A DNA stretch of 64,000 nucleotides from Candidatus Eisenbacteria bacterium (GTDB taxonomy: Bacteria > Desulfobacterota > Binatia > DP-6). Each line of letters begins with the position of its first letter. Positions within the stretch are counted from its first letter, which is position 1. Of the stretch, positions 1 through 7,990 are shown piece by piece. A model generated the notes under the pieces. It did not search any database. It saw only the letters and a program-made list of their open reading frames with translations, and was not told the DNA's origin. The stretch covers positions 1-64,000 of the forward strand of contig DATJZY010000129.1 in the NCBI GenBank assembly GCA_035577985.1, given 5' to 3'. The position numbers were made by a program, and so were the translations under genes.

Positions 1-75
1 CGCGCGGCGAACTTAGCGGAGCCCTCGCCACCCGCCCCGCGCTCCGACGCCACGGCGCCCGCGCCTCAAGAACCG

Positions 76-1365
76 TCAGCTACACTGGGCCTGGCGCTTC
101 GGGTCGATGGCCGCCTTCGGCATGTTCGGGGGTTTCGCGAACGTCGGGCTCGTGAAGTCGAACAGGTCGGTCAGCGGATCGGTGTTGGCGTCGCGGGCCG
201 TGAGGGCGGGGAGGTCGAAGCGCGTCTCGATGAAGCGCAGGATCGCGGTGTGGTCGCGCGGCACGTGCGAGACGTAGTGCTTGCGCGCGTACGGCGACAC
301 GACGACCAGCGGAATGCGCACGCCGTAGGCGTCGAAGGCTCCAGGGACGTCGTTGGGCCCGAGGATCGGCGCGATCCCGTCGGGGACGCAGGCGGCGGGC
401 GGCGCCACGTGGTCGTAGTAGCCGCCGTGCTCGTCGTAGGTGTGGATGAGGGCCGTGCTCGGCCAGAGCGGGCTCGTCATGACTGCGTCGATGATCGAGG
501 CCGCGAAGGCCTGGCCGACCTGGATGTTCGTCGGCGGGTGCTCGTCGTTCTCGGCCTCGCCGGTGAACGCGGGGTCGACGAAGCTCACCTGCGGGAGCGT
601 GCCGGCCGCCGCGTCGGTGTAGAACTCGGAGATCGGGCGCAGGTTGGCGAGGCCGGTCGTCCGGACGTAACCGAACAGCCCGGCGAAGGGGAGGTCCGAG
701 TAGTAGACCCGCCACGTCACCGGCGGCATGGCCTCGTCGAGCAGGTTGAAGATCGTCCGTTGCGTGTACTCGGGCCCGCCCAGCGGTGGGATCACGTTGG
801 TCGTCTGCCCGAACGACGTGCCGGCGAGCAGATAGTAGCGGTTGGGGAACGTCGGACCCTGGAGCGCGCAGAATTGCCGGTCGCTGATCGCGAACGTCTT
901 GTAGAGCTTGTAGTAGTAGCGAAGATCGCTCTTCGCGTACGCACCCATCGCGCGGCTGCCGCTCGGATCGCTCGGATCCACGTTCTGCGCAGTGAAGCCG
1001 TCCATCTCGCCGTTGTCGACCTCGCGGTGCGTGCCGCTCCAACCGTGATCGAGATCGGCGACCTCGCAGTAGCGTTTCTGGTGGAACACCTTGATCGGAT
1101 GGCCGCCGAGCGGATCGGGGTTGGAGGCGTGGCGCGGCGGACCGCTCTTCTTGCCGTAGAGCCTCCCGAAGTAGTGGTCGAAGGAGCGGTTCTCCTGCAT
1201 CAGCACGACGATGTGGTCGATCGGGATCTGACTTCCGTGCGGCGTGCCGGGCGGCAGGGTGTCGGCGGGGAGGGCACCCATCCCGAACGGGCAGTCGACG
1301 GCGCGAGCTACGGTCGCCGCCGCGGCGATCACCAGGGCGACGATGACGGTACGCAAGGGACGCAT
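76..1365 (-). CDS. secreted phosphoesterase (phospholipase C / acid phosphatase family)
   Basis: A 429-residue protein with an N-terminal signal peptide (hydrophobic residues 6-22 ending ARA). The hallmark of the phosphoesterase family PF04185 follows at about residues 51-67: HIVVLMQENRSFDHYFG. The ENRSFDH segment supplies metal ligands in this family. A second metal-site-like motif, TYDEHGGYYDH, lies near residue 310. Family members hydrolyse phospholipids or phosphate monoesters outside the cytoplasm; the substrate here cannot be read from sequence. I chose the ATG at 1365 because the signal peptide begins directly after it; the open frame continues upstream into unrelated coding sequence. 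The next gene upstream on this strand starts at 2510, so the two could be co-transcribed, but the 89-nt gap allows a separate promoter. Confidence 0.88.
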   Translation of the reverse strand: MRPLRTVIVALVIAAAATVARAVDCPFGMGALPADTLPPGTPHGSQIPIDHIVVLMQENRSFDHYFGRLYGKKSGPPRHASNPDPLGGHPIKVFHQKRYCEVADLDHGWSGTHREVDNGEMDGFTAQNVDPSDPSGSRAMGAYAKSDLRYYYKLYKTFAISDRQFCALQGPTFPNRYYLLAGTSFGQTTNVIPPLGGPEYTQRTIFNLLDEAMPPVTWRVYYSDLPFAGLFGYVRTTGLANLRPISEFYTDAAAGTLPQVSFVDPAFTGEAENDEHPPTNIQVGQAFAASIIDAVMTSPLWPSTALIHTYDEHGGYYDHVAPPAACVPDGIAPILGPNDVPGAFDAYGVRIPLVVVSPYARKHYVSHVPRDHTAILRFIETRFDLPALTARDANTDPLTDLFDFTSPTFAKPPNMPKAAIDPKRQAQCS

Positions 1366-1454
1366 GCGATGCGGATAGGCTGGCCGCGCGCGGATCGTCA
1401 AGCGCGAAGCTGCGAACGCGCGATGAATCGCGGGGTTCGACGACGGCCCCGCCG

Positions 1455-2510
1455 CTACGGTCGAACCTCGAGGACGACGTTGAACGGCGTCTGGGTCGCC
1501 ACCCGAAAGCGCGTGAATCCCGCCTGACGACAGACCTCCTCGAGGCGCTTCGGCCCGGCCTGCGCGCCGAGTGCGAGCCCGACCTCCTGCGAGCGGGACG
1601 CCGGCGTGCAAATCATGGTGGATGCCGAGTAGAAGACGCGCCCGACCGGATTGAGATTCTGCTCGAGGCGGTCGCCGGCGAAGGGCTCGACCACGAGCCA
1701 GGTGCCGTCCGGCCTGAGCGACTCGCGGACGTGTCGCGCGGCGCCGACCGGATCGCCCATGTCGTGGAGCGCATCGAAGATGCAGACGAGGTCGTAGTCG
1801 CTGCCCGAGAAGCGCTTGGCCGCGACTGTCTCGAAGCTCACGTGGTCGGCGACGCCGGCCTCCTCGGCGTGCTGCCGCGCCGACACGATGGAGGGTTGGT
1901 GGTAATCGAAGCCGACGAACGTCGAGCGCGGATAGGCCTGCGCCATGATGATCGTCGACGCGCCGTGGCCGCAGCCGACGTCGGCCACGCGGGCACCGGC
2001 CTGCAGCTTGGCCTCGACCCCATCGAGCGCCGGGATCCACGACGCGACCAGGTTCGCGTTGTAGCCGGCGCGGAAGAAGCGCTCGGTGCCGCAGAAGAGA
2101 TCGACGTCGTGCTCGTGCCATGCGACGCCGCCGCCGCTGCGGAACGCCTCGGTGATGCAGTCGAGATCCTTGAACATGGAGCGCGCGATCTGGAAGCCGC
2201 CCAGGAAGTGCGCCGGGCTCGACTCGTCGGCGAAGGCGAGGCGCTGCACCTCGTTCAAGGAGAAGGTGCCCGCGCCGGGGTCGTAGTCCACGTAGCCCGA
2301 CGCGGCCTGCGCGCAGAGCCACTCGCGCACGTAGCGCTCGTCGGTGCCGCTGTGCCGGGCGAGCTCGGCGGGCGTCTGCGGCCCCGCGCCCGCGAGAGTC
2401 TTGTAGAGCCCGAGCCGATCGCCGATGCCGACCAGCGCCGCGGAGCACGTGGCTCCCAGGTCGCCGACCAGCTTGCCGAGGAACTCGTCGAGGGTTGGTG
2501 TCGTCGTCAT
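1455..2510 (-). CDS. class I SAM-dependent methyltransferase with N-terminal winged-helix domain
   Basis: A 351-residue protein. Residues about 1-90 look like the winged-helix dimerisation domain of O-methyltransferase-like enzymes (TPAELARHSGTDERYVREWL). A Rossmann methyltransferase domain follows, with the SAM-binding loop VADVGCGHGAST near residue 175 and an acidic FDYH segment after strand 2. This two-domain layout resembles the Rv2258c-like family, whose substrates are mostly unknown. The ATG at 2510 sits just after a purine-rich stretch (GGAGAGACACC on the coding strand). The gene lies only 23 nt after the hydrolase-glycosyltransferase fusion and probably shares its transcript, so glycosylated or acylated small molecules are possible substrates; that is inference. 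Confidence 0.85.
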   Translation of the reverse strand: MTTTPTLDEFLGKLVGDLGATCSAALVGIGDRLGLYKTLAGAGPQTPAELARHSGTDERYVREWLCAQAASGYVDYDPGAGTFSLNEVQRLAFADESSPAHFLGGFQIARSMFKDLDCITEAFRSGGGVAWHEHDVDLFCGTERFFRAGYNANLVASWIPALDGVEAKLQAGARVADVGCGHGASTIIMAQAYPRSTFVGFDYHQPSIVSARQHAEEAGVADHVSFETVAAKRFSGSDYDLVCIFDALHDMGDPVGAARHVRESLRPDGTWLVVEPFAGDRLEQNLNPVGRVFYSASTMICTPASRSQEVGLALGAQAGPKRLEEVCRQAGFTRFRVATQTPFNVVLEVRP

Positions 2511-2533
2511 GGTGTCTCTCCTCTCCAGTCTGC

Positions 2534-4735
2534 TCAAAGGAGCTCGGCGATGCGGGCGGCGGCGCGGCAGGCGCCGTCGTTCTCGACGTCGCGGTAGCTC
2601 GTGGGTCGTCCGATCTCGTCGGCGATCGCGGCGGCGATCGCGTCCGGCGTCGCCGTGTCGTAGTCCATGCAGCGCCCCGCGCCGTAGCGCTGGAGCCGAT
2701 GGCGCACGTGGACGTTCTGCTCGAAGTGGTGCCGGAGCGGGAAGTACAGGAACGGGCGCTTGCACGCCGTCAGCTCCATCGCGGTCGTGAGTCCGCCCTG
2801 CACGACGGCGAGGTCGCACGCCGCGAGGTGCCGGTAGAGGTTGTGCACGTAGGCGACCACCTCGAGACCGCGCGCGGACGGCAGCGACGCCGGATCGATG
2901 CGCGGTCCGGCGACGACGACCATGCGCAGCTCCGGGACGCGTCGCTTGGCTTCGGGATGGGCGGCGATCACGCGACGCAGGAGATGGTGTCCCACGCCCG
3001 AGCCGCCGACCGACACGAGGCAGATCCGCTCGTCGGGACGATAGCCGAGCTCGGCCCGCAACGCCGCGCGATCGCCCAGCGCCGCCGGATCGAAGCCCGA
3101 CACGTAGCCCGCGAAGGCGAAATGGCGCTCGGTCCACTCGCGGATGCCGGGGAGACCCGGACCGAAGCGCTCGGGCACGATGTCGTCCGCGTTGCCGACG
3201 AAGACGGCCCGGTCGCGGACGTGCGGGTTCCGCTCGATGTGCTCGATCATCTCGGCATTGTAGTCCGCGGTGAGCGCCCGCTCGCGCCGGCCGCCGTCGG
3301 CCATCGGGAGCCAGCCGACGAAGTCCGTGAGCCACGCGTACGGCGCGCGCTTCTCGCCCGGGTTCTCGTGCAGGTAGTAGTCCAGCTCCCACGCTTCGTC
3401 GCCGATCCAGAGGTCGTAGGGCTCGGCACGGACGACGTCGTGGAAGACCATGAAGTTCGCGACCAGGATCTCGTCCATGCGCCGTAGCGCCTGGAAGCAG
3501 TGGAGGTCGTGCTCCGCCGACTCGGATTCGAGGTGGCGCGATTCGCTGGCGAGCAGCGCGCTCGCGGGGTGGAGTCGCTCGCCCTCGGCGGCGAGGACGC
3601 GCGTGACGGGGTCCTGGGCGAGCCAGTCGATCTCGAGGTCCGGCACGATGCGACGCAGCTCCCGCGCGATCGCCACGTCGCGCTGCGCGTGACCCAGCCC
3701 GATGGGGGAGGACAGGAAGAGTGCGCGCCTGCGCCGGCTCCCGCGCGGCGCGGGCCGCACCGGCTTCTGCTCGTCGCCGTTCGTCTCGAGGAAGTCGCGG
3801 ATCGCGAGGTTCACGCCGACGGGCTTCCGCGCCAGCGGGAGATGACCCGCACCCGGCATGACGACGAGGCGGCCACGGGTTTCGTGCGCGAGCGCGCGGC
3901 CGTCGGCGAGCGAGGTGATGATATCGCGGTCGCCGTGGATCACGAGGACGGGGCACCGCACCCGCCGGGCGAGCTCGCGTTGCGCGCGGCGGGTGAACGC
4001 GGGCGTCGGGCCCAGCGTCGAACGGCGGAGCGTCTCGCCGTCCGATTCCAGCGCCCAGCCGACGCCGTCCTCGATCTGCTTGGTCGAATGGGGCTCGGGG
4101 AACATCTTGGTGATGAACCACTCGGCGAAGTCGGCGTGCTGCGTGCGCATGTGGTGGCCGTTGAACTTGCCCCAGCCGTAGGCGAGCCGCATCGGACGAT
4201 CGGCGAAGCGACGCACCACCGGGCTCGCGAGGATGCGCCAGAAGAGTCCGCCCGAGAGGCTCGCCGGGAACATCGGCGCGATGAAGACGGCGCCCTCGAC
4301 CCGATCGGGATGCTCGGCCGCGAGCAGGAGGCCGCGCTGCGCACCGCGCGAGACCCCGACGACGATCGCGCGCCCGACGCCGTTCGCGTCCATCACGTCG
4401 AGCGTGTCGCGGACGAATTCCTCCTCGGCGTACGCTTCGGTGGCGTGCGGCCGGTCGGACCGCCCGTTGCCGCGAGGATCGAACGCGAGCACCCGCGCAT
4501 GCCGCGCGAGGTAGGGGATCTGCGCCTTCCACATGCGCGAGTGGACGATGGACCAGGGCGGCAGGAGCACGATCGTCCGCTCGCCGTCGCCGTAGCGCTC
4601 CCAGAACACGCGAACGCCGTCCCGCTCGATGAATCCCTCGGCGTCGGGATAGCGCGCGCGCGATTGCTCACGTACGCCGGCGGCGGGAGAGAGCGCGGTC
4701 GGCGCGTCGTCCGGCATGCTGGCGGTGAGATGCAT
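2534..4735 (-). CDS. alpha/beta hydrolase - glycosyltransferase fusion protein
   Basis: One uninterrupted 733-residue frame holds two enzymes. Residues about 25-275 are an alpha/beta hydrolase. The nucleophile elbow is GVSRG (Ser129), preceded by the PRGNGRSD loop, and the histidine segment GAGHLPL comes near residue 255. From about residue 287 a GT-B glycosyltransferase of the MGT/UGT type begins (LFLSSPIGLGHAQRDVAIAREL). Its C-terminal nucleotide-sugar half carries VSVGGSGVG and a VVQGGLTTAMELTA segment resembling the usual HGG..T..E region. The combination suggests paired sugar transfer and ester or lactone chemistry on one lipid or small molecule; the substrate is unknown. The start overlaps the 3' end of the TetR gene by 68 nt; Met7 (4717) is an alternative start. 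Confidence 0.85.
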   Translation of the reverse strand: MHLTASMPDDAPTALSPAAGVREQSRARYPDAEGFIERDGVRVFWERYGDGERTIVLLPPWSIVHSRMWKAQIPYLARHARVLAFDPRGNGRSDRPHATEAYAEEEFVRDTLDVMDANGVGRAIVVGVSRGAQRGLLLAAEHPDRVEGAVFIAPMFPASLSGGLFWRILASPVVRRFADRPMRLAYGWGKFNGHHMRTQHADFAEWFITKMFPEPHSTKQIEDGVGWALESDGETLRRSTLGPTPAFTRRAQRELARRVRCPVLVIHGDRDIITSLADGRALAHETRGRLVVMPGAGHLPLARKPVGVNLAIRDFLETNGDEQKPVRPAPRGSRRRRALFLSSPIGLGHAQRDVAIARELRRIVPDLEIDWLAQDPVTRVLAAEGERLHPASALLASESRHLESESAEHDLHCFQALRRMDEILVANFMVFHDVVRAEPYDLWIGDEAWELDYYLHENPGEKRAPYAWLTDFVGWLPMADGGRRERALTADYNAEMIEHIERNPHVRDRAVFVGNADDIVPERFGPGLPGIREWTERHFAFAGYVSGFDPAALGDRAALRAELGYRPDERICLVSVGGSGVGHHLLRRVIAAHPEAKRRVPELRMVVVAGPRIDPASLPSARGLEVVAYVHNLYRHLAACDLAVVQGGLTTAMELTACKRPFLYFPLRHHFEQNVHVRHRLQRYGAGRCMDYDTATPDAIAAAIADEIGRPTSYRDVENDGACRAAARIAELL

Positions 4736-5333
4736 TGTGGGCCCTCCTCGGCTCGCGCGCGGCGAGCCAGCCGTCGATCCAGGTGAGCAGGGCGTCGTGC
4801 CCTTCGGTGATTCCGGACATCCGTTCGAGCTGGAACCCCTGAGCCATCGTCATGACCAGGGCCGTCACCGCCTCGAGTGGCCAGGTGCGCTCGTCGAGCC
4901 CGTACTCGCGCAGCGCGCGGCCGAACGCCTCGCGCAGGACGCCGCGCCACTCGGCGTTCACGTGCGCGACGCGCGCACGCAGCTCGGGACGGGTCCAGGC
5001 CATCGCCTGCAGCTCGAGGAAGATGCGGTCGTAGCCGGACGCGAGGTCCTCTTCCTGGAACCGCCACGCCGTCCGCCACTTCTCGAGGAAGGGAGCGTCC
5101 GCCTGGTACATGGCGCGCTGGCGCACGATCAGCCGCTCGGTGAAGCGATCGAGCACTTCGAGGAACACCTGCTCGATCGCGCCGAAATAGTAGTGGACGA
5201 GGCCCTGGTTCACGCGCGCTTCCGCCGCGAGCCCGCGGGTGGTGACGTTGGCGTGGCCGACCTCGATGAGCAGGCGCTCGGCCGCGTCGAGGATGGCCTC
5301 GGCGGTCTCGTTGCGGCGCGCGGCTACGGCCAT
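4668..5333 (-). CDS. TetR/AcrR family transcriptional regulator
   Basis: A 221-residue regulator. Its N-terminal helix-turn-helix is typical of TetR proteins (ILDAAERLLIEVG, then TTRGLAAEARVNQGLVHYYF at about residues 15-57), including the invariant YYF near the end of the recognition region. The C-terminal ligand-binding half is divergent, and the last 30 residues are Arg-rich, possibly because the frame overlaps the downstream fusion gene by 68 nt. The gene is followed directly by the hydrolase-glycosyltransferase and methyltransferase genes and is divergent from an SDR gene, with a perfect palindrome between the two. Family behaviour predicts a ligand-released repressor of itself, the downstream genes and perhaps the SDR. 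Confidence 0.9.
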   Translation of the reverse strand: MAVAARRNETAEAILDAAERLLIEVGHANVTTRGLAAEARVNQGLVHYYFGAIEQVFLEVLDRFTERLIVRQRAMYQADAPFLEKWRTAWRFQEEDLASGYDRIFLELQAMAWTRPELRARVAHVNAEWRGVLREAFGRALREYGLDERTWPLEAVTALVMTMAQGFQLERMSGITEGHDALLTWIDGWLAAREPRRAHNASHRQHAGRRADRALSRRRRT

Positions 5334-5361
5334 GCGGTCTCCCTGGAGTTAGGCATATGAC

Positions 5362-5377
5362 TTAGGCGATCGCCTAA
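5362..5377. promoter_or_regulatory. probable TetR operator (16-bp perfect palindrome)
   Basis: The sequence TTAGGCGATCGCCTAA reads identically on both strands. It lies 29 bp before the TetR start and 96 bp before the SDR start. A further TTAGGC copy at 5349-5354 gives an overlapping half-site. TetR-family operators are typically palindromes of this size between the regulator and a divergent gene. Binding itself is inferred. Confidence 0.65.
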
Positions 5378-5472
5378 CACCGACTCGGGACCTACGTCAA
5401 GAGGGTCGTGGGGCTCGCGGGGTGCCGAGGCCGCGTTGCGGTCGCCCCCGGGCGCGTGATCTTGCTGGACGC

Positions 5473-6231
5473 ATGTCGACGAACCGCTTCGAAGGTCGCA
5501 CCGCCATCGTCACCGGCGCCGGATCGGGGCTCGGCGCCGCGACCGCCGCCCGCCTCGGGGCGGAAGGCGCCGCCGTCGCCTGCGTCGACGTCGCCGTCGA
5601 CGGGGCGTCCCGCACCGCGGCCGGGATTCGCGAGCAGGGCGGGCGCGCGCAGGCCTACGCCGCCGACGTGTCCGAACCGGCCGCGGTGACGTCCGCGGTG
5701 ACCGCCGCGACGCGCGAGCTCGGGCGGCCCTCGGTGGTCGTCAACTGCGCCGGCATCGGGCGCTTCTACCACTCGCACGAGATGCCGTTCGCCGACTGGC
5801 AGCGCATCATCGCCGTCAACCTGACCGGCACGTTCCTCGTTTGCCAGGCGGCGCTCCCGCACCTGCTCGACGGCGGTGGCGTGATCGTGAACATCGCGTC
5901 CAACGCGGGACTCATGTCGCAGCCGTACAGCGCGGCCTACTGCGCGTCGAAGGGCGGCGTCGTGCAGCTGACGCGCGCGCTCGCCGACGAGTACCTCGAG
6001 CGCGGCGTGCGCGTGAACGCGATCGCGCCCGGCGGCATCGAAACGCCCCTCCAGGACGTCTTCCGCAAGGCGCCCGAGGGCATCGACTTCAAGAAGCTCG
6101 GCAAGATCAAGACCCCGCTCGGGAACGCGAAGCCGGTGGAGGTGGCGGCGCTGATCGCCTTCGTCGCGTCGGACGAGGGACGCTACATGACCGGCGCGAT
6201 CGTCTCGATCGATGGCGGCCTCACCATGTGA
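5473..6231 (+). CDS. SDR family NAD(P)-dependent oxidoreductase
   Basis: A 252-residue short-chain dehydrogenase/reductase of classical size. It carries the cofactor loop TGAGSGLG near residues 11-18, NCAG near residue 90, the catalytic Ser in NIASNAG and the YCASK catalytic Tyr/Lys near residue 155. The C-terminus has the common TGAIVSIDGGLTM ending. Substrate is undetermined; this family oxidises or reduces alcohol/ketone pairs. I chose the ATG at 5473, where homology to the fold starts, over an in-frame ATG at 5422 that would add an Arg/Pro-rich leader. The gene is divergent from the TetR gene and may be controlled through the palindrome at 5362-5377. Confidence 0.92.
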   Translation: MSTNRFEGRTAIVTGAGSGLGAATAARLGAEGAAVACVDVAVDGASRTAAGIREQGGRAQAYAADVSEPAAVTSAVTAATRELGRPSVVVNCAGIGRFYHSHEMPFADWQRIIAVNLTGTFLVCQAALPHLLDGGGVIVNIASNAGLMSQPYSAAYCASKGGVVQLTRALADEYLERGVRVNAIAPGGIETPLQDVFRKAPEGIDFKKLGKIKTPLGNAKPVEVAALIAFVASDEGRYMTGAIVSIDGGLTM

Positions 6232-6237
6232 GCCGCC

Positions 6238-7011
6238 TCAGGCGTCGCGGAACTCGGCCCACACGGCGGCGTGGTCGGAGGGCTGCTTACCCTTGCGCGA
6301 GTTCCGGTCGACGCCCGACGCGGTCGCGCGCTCGGCGAGCGCCGGCGTCGCGAGCAGATGGTCGATGCGGAGCCCGCGATTCTTCGGGAAGCCCAGCATG
6401 CGGTAGTCCCACCAGGTGAAGAGCGGCTCGGTGGGATGCATCGTCCGCAGCAGGTCCACGAGCCCCGCGTCCACGATCTTGCGGAGCTCGGTGCGCTCCG
6501 GCTCCGAGAACAGCACCTTGCCCTCCCAGGCCGCCGGATCGTGGACGTCGAGCGGGGCGGGCGCGACGTTGAAGTCGCCGCACAGGATGGCCGTCCGCCG
6601 CTCGCCGAGCTGCCCCTTCACGTAGCGGCGCAGCCGCTCCATCCAGTCGAGCTTGTAGCGGAACTTCTCCGAGCCGACGCTCTCGCCGTTCGGCACGTAG
6701 ACCGACATGACGCGGACGCCTGCGGTGGTGGCCGCGAGCAGGCGCGCCTGCGCGTCCTCGTCGCCGTCGCCGAAGCCGCGCGTGACGTCGTCGAGCTTCG
6801 TGCGCGAGAGGATCGCGACGCCGTTGTACGTGCGCTGGCCGTGGAACGCGCACTGGTAGCCGAGGCGGCGCAGCTCGTCGGCGGGGAACGCGCCGTCCTC
6901 GACCTTGGTCTCCTGGAGGCACATGACGTCGGGACGCTGCGCTTCGAGCCAGGCGAGCACGCGCCCCAAGCGCGCGCGGATGCTGTTCACGTTCCAGGTT
7001 GCGAGCTTCAC
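6238..7011 (-). CDS. xthA: exodeoxyribonuclease III
   Basis: A 257-residue endonuclease/exonuclease/phosphatase fold protein closely matching Xth/ExoIII. It opens with KLATWNVNSIRAR, has LQETKVED (metal-binding Glu), YNGVAILSR, the CGDFNVAP catalytic Asp/Asn segment, and ends with DHLLATPAL and the catalytic SDHAAVWAEF. The enzyme cuts DNA 5' of abasic sites and removes 3' blocks in base excision repair. I chose the GTG at 7011 because homology begins at the next residue; an ATG at 7065 would add 18 residues with no conserved features. The gene is convergent with the SDR and divergent from the dehalogenase gene. Confidence 0.94.
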   Translation of the reverse strand: MKLATWNVNSIRARLGRVLAWLEAQRPDVMCLQETKVEDGAFPADELRRLGYQCAFHGQRTYNGVAILSRTKLDDVTRGFGDGDEDAQARLLAATTAGVRVMSVYVPNGESVGSEKFRYKLDWMERLRRYVKGQLGERRTAILCGDFNVAPAPLDVHDPAAWEGKVLFSEPERTELRKIVDAGLVDLLRTMHPTEPLFTWWDYRMLGFPKNRGLRIDHLLATPALAERATASGVDRNSRKGKQPSDHAAVWAEFRDA

Positions 7012-7089
7012 GCGCGCGCATCCTGCCTCCCGGCGCGCCTCTTGTGAAGGCGGCGAGCCTGCCATATCCGATCACCTGGAGAACGACCC

Positions 7090-7980
7090 ATGGAGACACT
7101 TCGCACACCCGACGCTCGCTTTGCGAACCTGCCAGGCTACACGTTCGCGCCGCACTACACGGAAGTGGACGGCCTGCGCATCCACTACCTGGACGAAGGA
7201 CCGCGCAGCGCCGCGCCCGTGCTCATGCTGCACGGGGAGCCGTCGTGGTCCTACCTCTACCGGAAGATGATCCCGATCATCACCGCCGCCGGCCATCGCG
7301 CCGTCGCGCCGGACCTGGTGGGCTTCGGACGCTCGGACAAGCCGACGCGGCGCGAGGACTACACCTTCCAGCGCCACGTCGACTGGATGCGACACGTGCT
7401 GGTATCGCTCGATCTCCGCGGCGCGACGCTCGTGTGCCAGGACTGGGGCGGGCTGCTGGGGCTCCGCCTCGTGGCCGAGCATCCGGATCGCTTCGCGCGC
7501 GTCGTGGTGGCGAACACGTTCCTGCCGACGGGCGACGTCCCCGCCGGTCCGGCGTTCCTCGCCTGGAGGGAGTACTCGCAGACGACGCCCGAGTTCCACG
7601 TCGGCGGCATCGTGCGCGGCGGCTGCACGAGCGACCTCTCGCCCGAGATCATCGCGGCGTACGACGCACCCTTCCCGGACGATCGCTACAAGGCCGGGGC
7701 GCGGCAGTTCCCGGTGCTCGTACCGGTCACCCCCGACGATCCCGCGGCGCCCGCGAACCGCGCCGCCTGGGAGGTGCTGTCGAAGTGGGCGAAGCCGTTC
7801 CTCACGGCCTTCAGCGACCAGGACCCGATCACGCGCGGCGCCGATCGCATCTTCCAGGAGCGCGTGCCGGGCGCCAAGGGTCGGCCGCACACCACCATCG
7901 AGGGCGGCGGACATTTCCTGCAAGAGGACAGGGGCGAAGAGCTCGCGCGCGTGGTCGTCGACTTCATCGGGCGAAGCTGA
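7090..7980 (+). CDS. haloalkane dehalogenase (HLD-I-like)
   Basis: A 296-residue alpha/beta hydrolase with the dehalogenase signature. HGEPSW at residues 49-54 forms the oxyanion/halide region, and the nucleophile is Asp118 in CQDWGG, with Trp119 as the expected halide ligand. The catalytic His lies in the GGGHF segment near residue 279, and an acidic residue lies in SDQDP. The overall pattern resembles the DhlA/DhmA subfamily. The family hydrolyses carbon-halogen bonds to alcohol plus halide; some members act poorly on halides, so the substrate remains open. A GST-fold gene starts 10 nt downstream, which suits detoxification or use of halogenated compounds. Confidence 0.9.
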   Translation: METLRTPDARFANLPGYTFAPHYTEVDGLRIHYLDEGPRSAAPVLMLHGEPSWSYLYRKMIPIITAAGHRAVAPDLVGFGRSDKPTRREDYTFQRHVDWMRHVLVSLDLRGATLVCQDWGGLLGLRLVAEHPDRFARVVVANTFLPTGDVPAGPAFLAWREYSQTTPEFHVGGIVRGGCTSDLSPEIIAAYDAPFPDDRYKAGARQFPVLVPVTPDDPAAPANRAAWEVLSKWAKPFLTAFSDQDPITRGADRIFQERVPGAKGRPHTTIEGGGHFLQEDRGEELARVVVDFIGRS

Positions 7981-7990
7981 GGGAGGTCGC

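Noticed and set aside
1-75. Possible gene end at the left edge
   Set aside because: No frame in these bases gives recognisable protein, and it is too short to judge.
76-2448. Long continuous minus-strand frame spanning the phosphoesterase and the methyltransferase region
   Set aside because: Upstream of 1365 it is Arg/Pro-rich shadow sequence over the methyltransferase gene. The signal peptide marks the true start.
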